NCBI GenBank assembly: GCA_016705325.1
Contig: JADIYJ010000007.1
Coordinates: 124,001-188,000 of the forward strand
DNA length: 64,000 nt
Reading direction: 5' to 3'
From: Pseudomonadota bacterium
Lineage (GTDB): Bacteria; Pseudomonadota; Gammaproteobacteria; Steroidobacterales; Steroidobacteraceae
Shown in pieces: positions 16,824 to 25,049 of this stretch (the stretch's first letter is position 1; each line of letters begins with the position of its first letter). A program made the translations under genes and the position numbers. The notes under the pieces were generated by a model. That model had not been told where the DNA came from and ran no database searches. It saw only the letters and a list, made by a program, of their open reading frames with translations.

Positions 16824-18263
16824 CTAATCCGGCAGGACTTTGCCCGGATTCATGATCCCGCGCGGATCGAGGGCCTGCTTGATCGCTCGCATCGCCGCCA
16901 GCGCGACGGGATCCTTGTGGCGTGCCAGCAAGTCGCGCTTGAGCTGGCCGATACCATGCTCGGCGCTGATCGAGCCCCTGAACTGCCGCACGCAGGCATG
17001 CACGGCGTGACCGAAGTCCTGCTGCAGGGCGAGAAATGCTGCGCGCTCGCCGCCACCCGCGGGCTCGCTGAGATTGAAATGCAGGTTGCCGTCGCCGACG
17101 TGGCCGTAGGCCACGAGCCGCGCCGTGGGCGCCACTCGCGCGACAGCCGCACTCGCCTGGTGCAGGAAGGCGGGCAGTGCGGCGACGGGCACCGCGACGT
17201 CATGCTTGATGCTGGCGCCTTCGTGACGCTGCGCTTCCGGCACCGACTCGCGCAGACGCCAGAGCGCCTCGCGCTGGGCAATCGACTCGGCGAAGGTGGC
17301 GTCGAGCACGGCAGCACGCGCCATTGCCGCGCCGAGCACGTCCTCGAGCAAGCCGCGTAGGTGTGGATCGTGGCGGGCCGTCGATACCTCGCACAGCACG
17401 TACGCAGGATGCGGCGCAGCCAGCGGGTCGGACACGCCTGGAATGTGGCGGACCGTGAATTCGACCGCGATTCGCGGCAGGTACTCGAACGTCGTGACGC
17501 AGTCGCCCGTGGCTGCGCGCAGCAGCGCGAGCAGGTCGACCGCAGCCTGCATGCCGGGCACCGCGACGAACGCGGTCTCGATCGTGCGCGGCTGCGGGTA
17601 CAGCTTCAGGCTCGCGGCAGTGATGATCCCGAGCGTGCCTTCGGCGCCGATGAAGAGGTCGCGCAGGTCATACCCCGTGTTGTCCTTGCGCAGGCTCGAC
17701 AGGCCATCGAGGACGCGACCGTCGGCCAGCACGACCTCGAGTCCAAGCACGAGATCGCGCGTGACGCCGTAGCGCACGGCCGCGAGCCCGCCGGCGTTGG
17801 TCGAGAGGTTGCCGCCGATCTGGCAACTGCCTTCGGAGCCGAGCGCCAGCGGAAACAGCCGGTCGACGGATCGCGCGGCCGCCTGCACGTCCAGCAGCAC
17901 GCAGCCCGCTTCCGCGATCAGCGAGAAGTTGGCGGCGTCGACTTCGCGGATGCGGTTCAGCCGGTGCAGCGACAGCACGAGCTGGTCGCCGCGCGCGCTC
18001 GGCGTGGCGCCGCCGCAGTAGCTGGTGTTGCCGCCCTGCGGCACGACGGCGATGCGCGCCGCGTTGCAGAGCGCGAGCACCTGCGAGACTTCCGCGGTCG
18101 TCGCCGGACACGCAACGAACGGCGTGGCGCCGCGATACAGCTCGCGGAAATCCGTCAGGAAGCGCGCTGTCCGTTCGGGTGCGTCGATGCAGCCCGCCGG
18201 ACCCAGCAGGCTACGGATGCGCCGGAGCGCGTCGGCGTGCGAACCGGGTGCGGCCGCCTGCAT
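16824..18263 (-). CDS. GlcD-type FAD-linked oxidase (2-hydroxyacid / D-2-hydroxyglutarate dehydrogenase-like)
   Basis: The 479-residue flavoprotein has a PCMH-type FAD domain (VVPQGGNTSYCGGATP, LGSEGSCQIGGNLSTNAGG, VLADGRVL, DLRDLFIGAEGTLGIIT) and a C-terminal FAD-oxidase domain with YGHVGDGNLHFN and SAEHGIGQLKR. That set marks the GlcD/D-2-hydroxyglutarate dehydrogenase group, which oxidises D-2-hydroxyacids and passes electrons to a carrier. The histidines of the last two motifs are the usual metal and substrate ligands. The substrate is not shown by the sequence. The gene starts 15 bases after the thioredoxin-CcdA gene and is probably in its operon. Confidence 0.87.
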   Translation of the reverse strand: MQAAAPGSHADALRRIRSLLGPAGCIDAPERTARFLTDFRELYRGATPFVACPATTAEVSQVLALCNAARIAVVPQGGNTSYCGGATPSARGDQLVLSLHRLNRIREVDAANFSLIAEAGCVLLDVQAAARSVDRLFPLALGSEGSCQIGGNLSTNAGGLAAVRYGVTRDLVLGLEVVLADGRVLDGLSSLRKDNTGYDLRDLFIGAEGTLGIITAASLKLYPQPRTIETAFVAVPGMQAAVDLLALLRAATGDCVTTFEYLPRIAVEFTVRHIPGVSDPLAAPHPAYVLCEVSTARHDPHLRGLLEDVLGAAMARAAVLDATFAESIAQREALWRLRESVPEAQRHEGASIKHDVAVPVAALPAFLHQASAAVARVAPTARLVAYGHVGDGNLHFNLSEPAGGGERAAFLALQQDFGHAVHACVRQFRGSISAEHGIGQLKRDLLARHKDPVALAAMRAIKQALDPRGIMNPGKVLPD

Positions 18264-18278
18264 CCGGAACCGTGGCGC

Positions 18279-19619
18279 TCAGGCCTTGCGCGGCGCGGCG
18301 ACCTTCGCCACGACCAGCGAAGCGCCCACCGCGACGGCGAGCACGAGGATCGAGGCGAGCGCGTTGGTCAGCAGGTTCGGTGCCACGAGCAGCAGCAGGC
18401 CGAAACCCAGCATCATGAAGCCGGAGATCAGCTTGAGCAGGCGGCCTTCGGCCTCGGTCAGCTTGCGTGCACCCATGGTCTTCACGAACACCGTCACGAT
18501 CGCGAGCAGCGGCAGCACGTAGATCACGTTGTAGGCCGCAAGCCAGGCATAGTACTGCCAGGATTCGAGGTCCGCGAGTGTCAGTGCGCGCGTGTACACC
18601 ATCGGGAAGCCCGCGGTGCAGAGCAGTTCGTACGAGTTGGCGACGATCGCGAGCAGCACCGTGCTGACCAGCATCGGGCCCATGCTGCCGGAGGCGACCA
18701 CTTCGCGCATGCGCTTGAACAGGCCCGGCTTGGCCGCGTCCGGGATCGACAGGCTCGGGCCTGCCTTGAACCAGAAGTAGTCCTTGATGTTGAGCGCGGC
18801 GACCGTCAGCGCGACCACTCCCGCGATGGCCGTGATGAGGCGCAGCTCGCCCGCGATCAGGAAGACGTTGAGCCAGGCGGCCATGAACACGAAATAGACG
18901 AGCCCGGAAAACAGCACGAACGTGCCGCCGACGATCGCCATGCGCGTGCGGCTCCTGGCGTGGACCAGCAGGCTGAGCAGGAACAGCAGCACGAAGAACG
19001 CACAGGGGTTGAACGCATCCATGCCCGCCAGCACCAGCGTCAGCACCGGGAGCGAAAACGCCTTGGCGTCCAGCGGGCCGATGAACGGCAGGTTGACCGT
19101 CGTGCCGGCGTTCTCCTCGGCCGCCGAGAGCCGGGTGGCGGCGGTGCCGCTGGTGCCAGCGACGGTCGGCGCAGGATCGGGTGCAGCGGGGTTCGCGACG
19201 CGTCGGTCGTGGCAGGCCTGCAATGCGTCGGCGAGTTCCTTGCCCGTCGTCGCGGCCGAGTCGTAGCCGATGATGATCTGGCGGCAGAACACGAAGCCGG
19301 GAACCGAGAGCGCCTCGGCGCCGAGCGACTGCGCCGTGTCGTAGTAGAACCTGGCATTGCCGCGGTGATCCTTCACCGAGTAACGCTGCACCTCGAGCCA
19401 CGGATTGCGGGCCTGGAGTTCGGCGATGAACGGCTTGGCCGCCTGGCAATGCGGGCAGGTGGGCGAGAAGAAGTAGTACAGGCGGACGCTGGGCGTGCCA
19501 TCAGCAGCGGCGCCATACCAGAAGTCGTCGGACTTCGGATCGCCCGTCGCGGCGCCGGCGATACCGATGCCGGGCAGGCAGAACAGCAGCAACAGGCAGA
19601 CCAACCGGATCACGGACAT
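18279..19619 (-). CDS. Thioredoxin-fold / CcdA-like membrane fusion protein
   Basis: The 446-residue protein has a signal peptide (LLLLFCLPGIGIAGA). A periplasmic thioredoxin/glutaredoxin domain follows, with CPHC at Cys55-Cys58 and the cis-proline segment SVPGFVFC near 106-112. After a Pro/Ala-rich linker comes a membrane domain of about seven helices like CcdA/DsbD. NPCAFF (Cys206) in the first helix and ELLCTAGFP (Cys334) in a later helix match the membrane cysteine pair of electron-carrying DsbD-type proteins. It could bring electrons from the cytoplasm to its own periplasmic CPHC. The order (thioredoxin domain first) is the reverse of DsbD, where the thioredoxin-like domain is C-terminal. 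Confidence 0.78.
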   Translation of the reverse strand: MSVIRLVCLLLLFCLPGIGIAGAATGDPKSDDFWYGAAADGTPSVRLYYFFSPTCPHCQAAKPFIAELQARNPWLEVQRYSVKDHRGNARFYYDTAQSLGAEALSVPGFVFCRQIIIGYDSAATTGKELADALQACHDRRVANPAAPDPAPTVAGTSGTAATRLSAAEENAGTTVNLPFIGPLDAKAFSLPVLTLVLAGMDAFNPCAFFVLLFLLSLLVHARSRTRMAIVGGTFVLFSGLVYFVFMAAWLNVFLIAGELRLITAIAGVVALTVAALNIKDYFWFKAGPSLSIPDAAKPGLFKRMREVVASGSMGPMLVSTVLLAIVANSYELLCTAGFPMVYTRALTLADLESWQYYAWLAAYNVIYVLPLLAIVTVFVKTMGARKLTEAEGRLLKLISGFMMLGFGLLLLVAPNLLTNALASILVLAVAVGASLVVAKVAAPRKA

Positions 19620-19649
19620 ACGGGGCGCAACCTGTGGTTACGAATGGGC

Positions 19650-20135
19650 TCAGTACCGGCCGTGAGTCTTGTAGAGGTAGTTCGTCAGTTCGGCCGTCTG
19701 CATCGACAGCCGGCGCTGCAGCTCATGCACGACGCGAACGATCGCGCGCATCACCCGATAGACCAGGTGGGGGTTGCTGTCGAGCAGCCCTTCGAGATCG
19801 CCGCGGCTCAGGCTGAGCACGCGAGTCCCGTTCTCGGCAACGAGCGAGGCGTAACGCAGCGCGCCGTCGAGGAACGAGAGTTCACCGACGACGTCGCCGG
19901 GGCGCAGCACGCTGAGCGTGACTTCGTTGTCGGTGCCGACTGCCTTGACGACAGCGATGCCGCCACTCGCGACGACGTAGAGGTGGTCATCGCTGTCGCC
20001 CTCGCGCACGATGACCTCGCCCTGCGCCAGGTCGCGGAACGTCATCACCGCTGCCAGCGCCTTGCGCTGGTCCGCGGTCATCTCGACCGCCAGCTTGGAC
20101 TTGCTGAGGCCTTCGAGGATGGCGGCTTGTGTCAT
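19650..20135 (-). CDS. Cyclic-nucleotide-binding-domain protein
   Basis: The 161-residue protein is almost entirely one cNMP-binding fold (GEVIVREGDSDDHLYVVASGGIAVV, GDVVGELSFLDGALRYASLVAENGTRVLSLS) followed by a helix (MRAIVRVVHELQRRLSMQ). It has no DNA-binding domain, so it is not a complete transcription factor. It may sense a nucleotide or act as a small regulatory subunit; the ligand is unknown. The canonical phosphate-binding arginine of cAMP receptors is not evident: the loop reads GELSFLDGALRYASL. It ends 30 bases before the thioredoxin-CcdA gene on the same strand. Confidence 0.83.
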   Translation of the reverse strand: MTQAAILEGLSKSKLAVEMTADQRKALAAVMTFRDLAQGEVIVREGDSDDHLYVVASGGIAVVKAVGTDNEVTLSVLRPGDVVGELSFLDGALRYASLVAENGTRVLSLSRGDLEGLLDSNPHLVYRVMRAIVRVVHELQRRLSMQTAELTNYLYKTHGRY

Positions 20136-20222
20136 GACGGGCTCCGGCGACGATTGGACTGGCTCCGGATTGTCGGGGTAGCGCAGCCGTCCGGCCAGTA
20201 GGTGAAACCCGCGAGCGCAAAT

Positions 20223-21686
20223 TCAGGCGTGGGTCGGTGCGACCGGCTGCCGGATCGTCGCATAGGCCGCCAGGGCAGCATCCCGGCTGGCAGGAAGCTC
20301 GACGATGGGGTGAGGGTAGGTTTGCCCGAGCGTCACGCCGGCCTGCGCCAGGACCGCCGCAGGGGCCTCCCAGGGGCGTTGTATCCACTTGTCCGGCAGC
20401 TGCGTCAGTTCGGGCAGCCAGCGGCGGATGTACACACGCGCTGGATCGTACCGCTCGGCCTGCAGCACCGGATTGAAGATGCGGAAGAACGGCGCCGCGT
20501 CGGCGCCGCAGCCTGCGGTCCATTGCCAGCCGAGCGTGTTGGCGGCGAGGTCCGCGTCGACCAGCGTGTCCCAGAACCAGCGGGCGCCGGCGAGCCACGG
20601 CTGCCGCAGGTTCTTGGTCAGCAGCGAGGCGACGATCATGCGCACGCGGTTGTGCATGAAGCCGGTCGTCCACAACTCGCGCAGGCCGGCGTCGACGATC
20701 GGGAAGCCGGTGCGGCCCTGCTGCCAGGCGCGGAGCAGCCCGGGATTCTCGGCCCACGGAAAGCGTTCGAAGCGTTCGTCGAGTGGCTGCTCGGGCGTGT
20801 GCGGGTAGTGGTGCAGCAGGTGATACGCGAATTCGCGCCAACCGATCTCGCGGATGAAGCTGTCCGCGGATTTCGCGGCCGCCGGCTGCTCGACGATGGC
20901 GTTGCGCGCCGCGACCAGGCACTGGCGCGGGCTGATCTCGCCGAAATGCAGGTGAGGTGAGAGCCGTGAGCTCGCGGGCAGGTCCGGGCGATTGCGGACT
21001 TCGTCGTAGCGGCCGAGCCATTCGCCGCAGAATTTCTCCAGCCGCTGATGCGCGCCGTTTTCGCCGGGCGACCACAGTTTCGCAAACGCTGCGTCCCATG
21101 GAATCTTCGGCAGCAGGTCGAGCTCGTCCAGCGCCAGGCTGTCGATAGGCTGCGACGGCCCGTGCAGGCGCCTGGGGGCCGGCAGCGGCGCCGGCTGCGC
21201 ATCGAGTCGCATCTGGCACGCTCGCCAGAACGGCGTGAAGACCCGGTACGGCCCACCCTGGCCGGTGCGGATTTCCCATGGTTCGTGCAGCAGAGCTGCG
21301 TTGTAGCTTTCGCACTCGAAGCCCAGGTCGCGCAGGCCGGTCTTGACCGCCGTGTCACGCGCGACGGTGGCCGGATCGTACAGACGATTCCACACGACTT
21401 TGCTGGCGCCGATTTCACGCACCAGCGCGAGCAACGTGGACAACGCCGGCCCGCGGCGCAAGGTGAGGGCAACGCCTTTCCTGCGCAGTGATGCATCGAA
21501 TGCGGTCAGGCTGTGGTGCAGCCACCAGCGAGACGCGGCACCGGGCGACCATGGGCTTTCCTCTTCCGGTGCGTGCACGTACACGGCCACGACGTGGTCG
21601 CTGTCCGCCACGGCCGCAGTGAGCGCCGGATTGTCGGACAGGCGCAGGTCGCGCCGGAACCAGACGAGAGTGGTCGTGCCGCTCAT
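20223..21686 (-). CDS. phrB: Deoxyribodipyrimidine photolyase
   Basis: The enzyme repairs UV-made pyrimidine dimers using light and FADH. The 487-residue protein has the photolyase N-terminal antenna domain (LVWFRRDLRLSDNPAL) and the FAD-binding C-terminal domain (PHLHFGEISPRQ, FIREIGWREFAYHLL, GRTGFPIVDAGLRELWTTGF, HNRVRMIVASLLTK, RWFWDTLVDADLAANTLGWQWTAG, RIFNPVLQAERYDP). These match class I CPD photolyases of normal length. The htpX terminator lies just upstream, so phrB has its own promoter. Confidence 0.94.
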   Translation of the reverse strand: MSGTTTLVWFRRDLRLSDNPALTAAVADSDHVVAVYVHAPEEESPWSPGAASRWWLHHSLTAFDASLRRKGVALTLRRGPALSTLLALVREIGASKVVWNRLYDPATVARDTAVKTGLRDLGFECESYNAALLHEPWEIRTGQGGPYRVFTPFWRACQMRLDAQPAPLPAPRRLHGPSQPIDSLALDELDLLPKIPWDAAFAKLWSPGENGAHQRLEKFCGEWLGRYDEVRNRPDLPASSRLSPHLHFGEISPRQCLVAARNAIVEQPAAAKSADSFIREIGWREFAYHLLHHYPHTPEQPLDERFERFPWAENPGLLRAWQQGRTGFPIVDAGLRELWTTGFMHNRVRMIVASLLTKNLRQPWLAGARWFWDTLVDADLAANTLGWQWTAGCGADAAPFFRIFNPVLQAERYDPARVYIRRWLPELTQLPDKWIQRPWEAPAAVLAQAGVTLGQTYPHPIVELPASRDAALAAYATIRQPVAPTHA

Positions 21687-21700
21687 GCAGCGATTGCCTC

Positions 21701-21734
21701 AATGAAAAAAGCCGCGCCCGGTGAGGAGCGCGGC
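21701..21734 (-). terminator. Rho-independent terminator of htpX
   Basis: On the minus strand GCCGCGC and GCGCGGC (7-bp stem, 10-base loop, 21734-21711) are followed at once by six T. It lies 22 bases past the htpX stop and just before phrB. Confidence 0.88.
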
Positions 21735-21756
21735 CTTGGTTGCAGCCCGGGCCGGG

Positions 21757-22644
21757 TCAACCGACCGAGTTGCGCAGCGCGGCGATACGTTCGTCCAACG
21801 GCGGGTGCGACATGAAGAGTCGTTTGAGGCCGCCGGGCTTTGGGCCTCCGGCAATGCCGAACGCCGCCATCTTCTCCGGTAGCGGGCCGGAGTGACGCTG
21901 CTGCAGCCGTTCGAGCGCGCCGATCATGGCCTGGCGACCGGCGAGCGTCGCGCCACCCGCGTCGGCGCGGAACTCGCGCTGCCGCGAGAACCACATGACG
22001 ATCATCATCGCGAACAGGCCGAGCACGAGCTGCGCAATGATCGAGGTGACAATGAACGCCGGGCCGTGGCCTTCTTCCGTCTTGAAGATCACGCGGTCCA
22101 CGAAGTGGCCGATGACGCGCGAGAGGAAGAACACGAAGGTGTTGACCACGCCCTGGATCAGCGTCAGCGTGACCATGTCGCCGTTGGCGACGTGGCTCAC
22201 CTCGTGCGCGAGCACGGCCTCGGCTTCCTGCTGCGACATGCTTTGCAGCAGGCCCGTGCTCACAGCGACCAGCGCGGCATCACGGCGCGCGCCCGTCGCG
22301 AACGCGTTCGGCTCGGGCGAATTGAACACCCCCACCTCCGGCATGCCGATGCCGGCGGCCTGCGCCTGGCGCTGCACGGCGCCGACCAGCCAGCTTTCGG
22401 TGGCGTTCGCGGGTTGCGAGATGACCCGCACGCCCATCATGCGCTTGGCTGACCACTTGGAGATCGCGAGCGAGAAGAGCGAGCCCGTGAAGCCCACCAC
22501 GGCCGACAAGACCAGCAGCTTGCCGAGGTCGAGGTCCGAGCCCTGCGCGTCGAGGATCGAATTGATGCCGAGCAGGTTCAGCACGATGCCCAGCAGCAGC
22601 ATGATCGCGAGGTTGGTGGCGAGGAACAGCAGAATCCGTTTCAT
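21757..22644 (-). CDS. htpX: HtpX membrane zinc protease
   Basis: HtpX is an inner-membrane M48 metalloprotease that clears misfolded membrane proteins with FtsH. The 295-residue protein has two N-terminal helices (ILLFLATNLAIMLLLGIVLNL, LLVLSAVVGFTGSLFSLAI), the zinc motif HEVSH at 147-151, two further helices, and the third zinc ligand region SRQREFRADAGGA. The C-terminus MSHPPLDERIAAL is the family ending. The length is normal and the ATG at 22644 starts at the family N-terminus MKRILLFLATN. Confidence 0.95.
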   Translation of the reverse strand: MKRILLFLATNLAIMLLLGIVLNLLGINSILDAQGSDLDLGKLLVLSAVVGFTGSLFSLAISKWSAKRMMGVRVISQPANATESWLVGAVQRQAQAAGIGMPEVGVFNSPEPNAFATGARRDAALVAVSTGLLQSMSQQEAEAVLAHEVSHVANGDMVTLTLIQGVVNTFVFFLSRVIGHFVDRVIFKTEEGHGPAFIVTSIIAQLVLGLFAMMIVMWFSRQREFRADAGGATLAGRQAMIGALERLQQRHSGPLPEKMAAFGIAGGPKPGGLKRLFMSHPPLDERIAALRNSVG

Positions 22645-22841
22645 CTTGGCGTGTCTCCAGCGTGCGATCCCATGACGCCCGTTCGCTTGGGGTGATCTTG
22701 CGGGTTTCAATCCCTGCCGCAGCCAGGCGTGGCAGCGGGTTCCGGCGCGAGCGCATAATAACAAGAAGCCAAAAACCGGAACCGAAGTTCGGACAACCGC
22801 CGTCCGCCGCGGTTCCATCACGCCCGCCACGAGGTGCCCGG

Positions 22842-23159
22842 ATGACCGCAAGCCCCGCCCGGCACTGGACGTTCCTGAGCAACCATGCGCACGTCCTGGT
22901 CTGCCTGGCCCAGGACCCGGACGCGCGGCTGCGCGACGTCGCGCTCAGTGTCGGCATTACGGAGCGTGCCGTCCAGAAGATCGTGAGCGACCTCGAGGCA
23001 GCCGGGGTCATCGAGCGCGAACGCGCAGGACGGCGGAACTCCTACCGGCTCAAACTCGACATGCCGCTGCGGCACGTGCTCGAATCGCACAAGACCGTCG
23101 GTGTCCTGTTGTCGCTGGTACTGGGCCGCGCCGGGCGCAAGCGTGTCCGCTCCGCCTGA
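22842..23159 (+). CDS. Small winged-helix transcriptional regulator
   Basis: The 105-residue protein is a single winged helix-turn-helix (HAHVLVCLAQDPDARLRDVALSVGITERAVQKIVSDLEAAG, then VIERERAGRRNSYRL as the wing), like short MarR/ArsR-type regulators. No ligand domain or metal-binding Cys is present. The ATG at 22842 follows GAGGTG. Its 3' end overlaps the start region of the CHAD-domain gene in another frame, so the two are probably one transcript. Confidence 0.78.
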   Translation: MTASPARHWTFLSNHAHVLVCLAQDPDARLRDVALSVGITERAVQKIVSDLEAAGVIERERAGRRNSYRLKLDMPLRHVLESHKTVGVLLSLVLGRAGRKRVRSA

Positions 23160-23994
23160 TGGCGCCGCGCGGCTGCGCCGCGCCCTGCACGAAGGCCAGG
23201 CCGTGCTTGGAGTTCGCCTTTCCCGCCTCCCCGAGGCCGACGAGCACGACGTGCACCAGTGTCGGGTCGAGTGCCGGCGCCTGCGCGCGCTGCTCAAGTC
23301 ATTCGGGTCTTTTTTTTCCGCGGAGCAGGCGCTCAGGCACAGGGCAGCACTCGAGCGGGTCGCCGACCTGCTGGCCGAGATCCGCGGACTGGATGTCCTC
23401 GCCGCACAGCCACCCCTGCGAAGCGGCCCCTGCGTCCGCGAGCTGGCGGCGGCCCGGCAGCAGGCCGTGAAGCGACTCGCCCGTCGGCTGCAAAGTCGAT
23501 CGAATCGGGCGGCAGTCGAGTTGCTTGCCCGCGGTCCATGCCGGGGCAACCTTGGCCTGCGCGGCGGGATCGCCGATGTCGATGTTCTGCGACGCGCGCG
23601 GCGCTCGTGGCGCCGGGCGCAGCGCCTGCTGGAACCGCGTCCGCGTACCCGACGCCAATTGCACCAACTCCGTATTCGCCTGAAGAATTGCCGATACATA
23701 CTTGAAATCGTTGCAGATGTATCGTTGACGAACGCCGCGACTCTGCGTCGCCGACTGCGTGATGCACAACAGAATCTCGGTGATCGGCGAGATGCCGAAG
23801 CCGCGGCGGATTGGTTGCAGTCGGATCCGGCTCGGGCGGCGCGCAGCGGGGTCGCGCGGAGGTCGCTGCAACGCTCGCTGCAAAGGCTGGACCAGGATCT
23901 CGACCCGGCGCTCGAGCGGTTGGCACAGGCCGGCAAGCGCTGGGATCACGCCATCACGCGACTGATCGAGCGGGGCGTCAAAGGTCCAGCCTGA
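23143..23994 (+). CDS. CHAD-domain protein
   Basis: The protein of about 283 residues is made of Arg/His-rich helices typical of CHAD (conserved histidine alpha-helical domain), which binds polyphosphate: DVHQCRVECRRLRALLKSF, then RRQLHQLRIRLKNCRYILEIVAD and LRDAQQNLGDRRDAEAA. The two His-x3-Arg-x3-Arg helices are clear. No adenylate-cyclase-like (CYTH) domain accompanies it. A GTG at 23143 is chosen, giving a 17-base overlap with the winged-helix gene; an earlier in-frame ATG at 23101 would add 14 unlikely residues. It ends overlapping the convergent GNAT gene by 17 bases. Confidence 0.8.
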   Translation: MSAPPDGAARLRRALHEGQAVLGVRLSRLPEADEHDVHQCRVECRRLRALLKSFGSFFSAEQALRHRAALERVADLLAEIRGLDVLAAQPPLRSGPCVRELAAARQQAVKRLARRLQSRSNRAAVELLARGPCRGNLGLRGGIADVDVLRRARRSWRRAQRLLEPRPRTRRQLHQLRIRLKNCRYILEIVADVSLTNAATLRRRLRDAQQNLGDRRDAEAAADWLQSDPARAARSGVARRSLQRSLQRLDQDLDPALERLAQAGKRWDHAITRLIERGVKGPA

Positions 23995-24550
23995 CGACGA
24001 TCAGGCCGCCGGAATTCGGTTCGGTCCGGACCGAGAATCCGAAACGACGTGCCCACGCAGCGATCCGCGCATTTTCGGCCAGCGTGGTGCCTTCGAGGCA
24101 ATCGATGGCGCGATTCTGTGCCGCGGTGGCCAGCGTGCGCATCAGCTCCGTGCCGAGACCCCGACCCTGCCAGCCGTCGGCGACGACTATGGCGCACTCT
24201 GCCCGCCTGGTGCCGTCGATGCGGGCATAGCGGCTCACGCCGACGATGCTCTCGCCAGCGGCTTCCTGCACGAAACCGGCGATCGCAAGCCGATCGTAAT
24301 AGTCGAGGTCGAGCAACCGTTCGAGATCGCGTTCGCTGGCAGTCGTGACGGAGTACTGGACGCGCAGGTACAGCGTCTGCGGCGACAACTCGCCGATGAA
24401 CCGGCGCTCGAGGGCGAGGTCTTCATGGCGGAGCGCGCGGATACTGACCGCTGGCGCACCGGCGGGCTGCCAGGTGCGTTCGAGTTCGCGGGGGTAGCGG
24501 CCGCGGAGGGCCTCAGGTGCGACGGCTGCGGGTGAGTCGAGTCGCGTCAC
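23978..24550 (-). CDS. GNAT-family N-acetyltransferase
   Basis: The 190-residue protein has a complete acetyltransferase fold. AVSIRALRHEDLALERRFI starts the domain, ECAIVVADGWQGRGLGTELM is the acetyl-CoA pyrophosphate-binding motif (Q/R-x-x-G-x-G/A), and LAENARIAAWARRFGF is the C-terminal signature. The target is unknown. The GTG at 24550 overlaps the stop of the acidic-tail gene by four bases (GTGA), so the two are translationally coupled. Its 3' end overlaps the CHAD gene from the opposite strand. Confidence 0.84.
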   Translation of the reverse strand: MTRLDSPAAVAPEALRGRYPRELERTWQPAGAPAVSIRALRHEDLALERRFIGELSPQTLYLRVQYSVTTASERDLERLLDLDYYDRLAIAGFVQEAAGESIVGVSRYARIDGTRRAECAIVVADGWQGRGLGTELMRTLATAAQNRAIDCLEGTTLAENARIAAWARRFGFSVRTEPNSGGLIVVRLDL

Positions 24551-24891
24551 TCGCGATCGCGGTATTCGTCGTCGTCTTCGTCGAGGTCGTCGTCCTCGTC
24601 CTCGTCGTCGTCCTCGTCGTCGTCCCAGTCGTCGTCGTCGTCGTCGTCTTCGTCGAAGTCGTCGTCCTCTTCATCTTCTTCGTCTTCATCGTCGACCCAG
24701 CCTTCCGGCGGGATCGTCAGTTCGAGATCCATCTCGTTCCACTGGTCGAGGTCGATTTCCCGGATCTCCCGATCCGGCCACTGGATGCGGATGATTTCCT
24801 CGTCAGGGTCGACCGAGAGCACCTGGAACGCTTCCTCGTTGTCGAGGTCCTCGTACCATTGGCCTGCCTGCGGTTCGTAATCACGGCTCAC
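24547..24891 (-). CDS. Small acidic-tail protein (DUF6763-like)
   Basis: The 114-residue protein has a folded front part (PQAGQWYEDLDNEEAFQVLS, IIRIQWPDREIREIDLDQW) and then a tail of about 50 residues almost entirely Asp and Glu. The front resembles a small uncharacterised gammaproteobacterial family with a conserved Trp-Tyr-x-Asp-Leu motif. I recall it as DUF6763 but cannot check. The GTG at 24891 is preceded by AGGA at 8 bases. Longer reading upstream gives no family sequence. The tail is encoded by a GAC/GAG-type codon repeat, which may vary in length. Confidence 0.7.
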   Translation of the reverse strand: MSRDYEPQAGQWYEDLDNEEAFQVLSVDPDEEIIRIQWPDREIREIDLDQWNEMDLELTIPPEGWVDDEDEEDEEDDDFDEDDDDDDDWDDDEDDDEDEDDDLDEDDDEYRDRE

Positions 24892-25049
24892 CGGGAAATC
24901 CTCAGCGACATCGCCGTCACGACCACGGCATCGAATTGCAGCAACTATACGGTCGCCCCAACCGGGCAGGCAATCGGAACAACCGGATGCTGCACTGCCG
25001 CAATTCACGTACACTCGGGGTAAGCCGGGGTTTACCAGAGGACTCGATC

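Noticed and set aside
17361..20201. A 946-residue open frame on the plus strand
   Set aside because: It runs antisense across three well-supported minus-strand genes (GlcD-like, thioredoxin-CcdA, cNMP protein).
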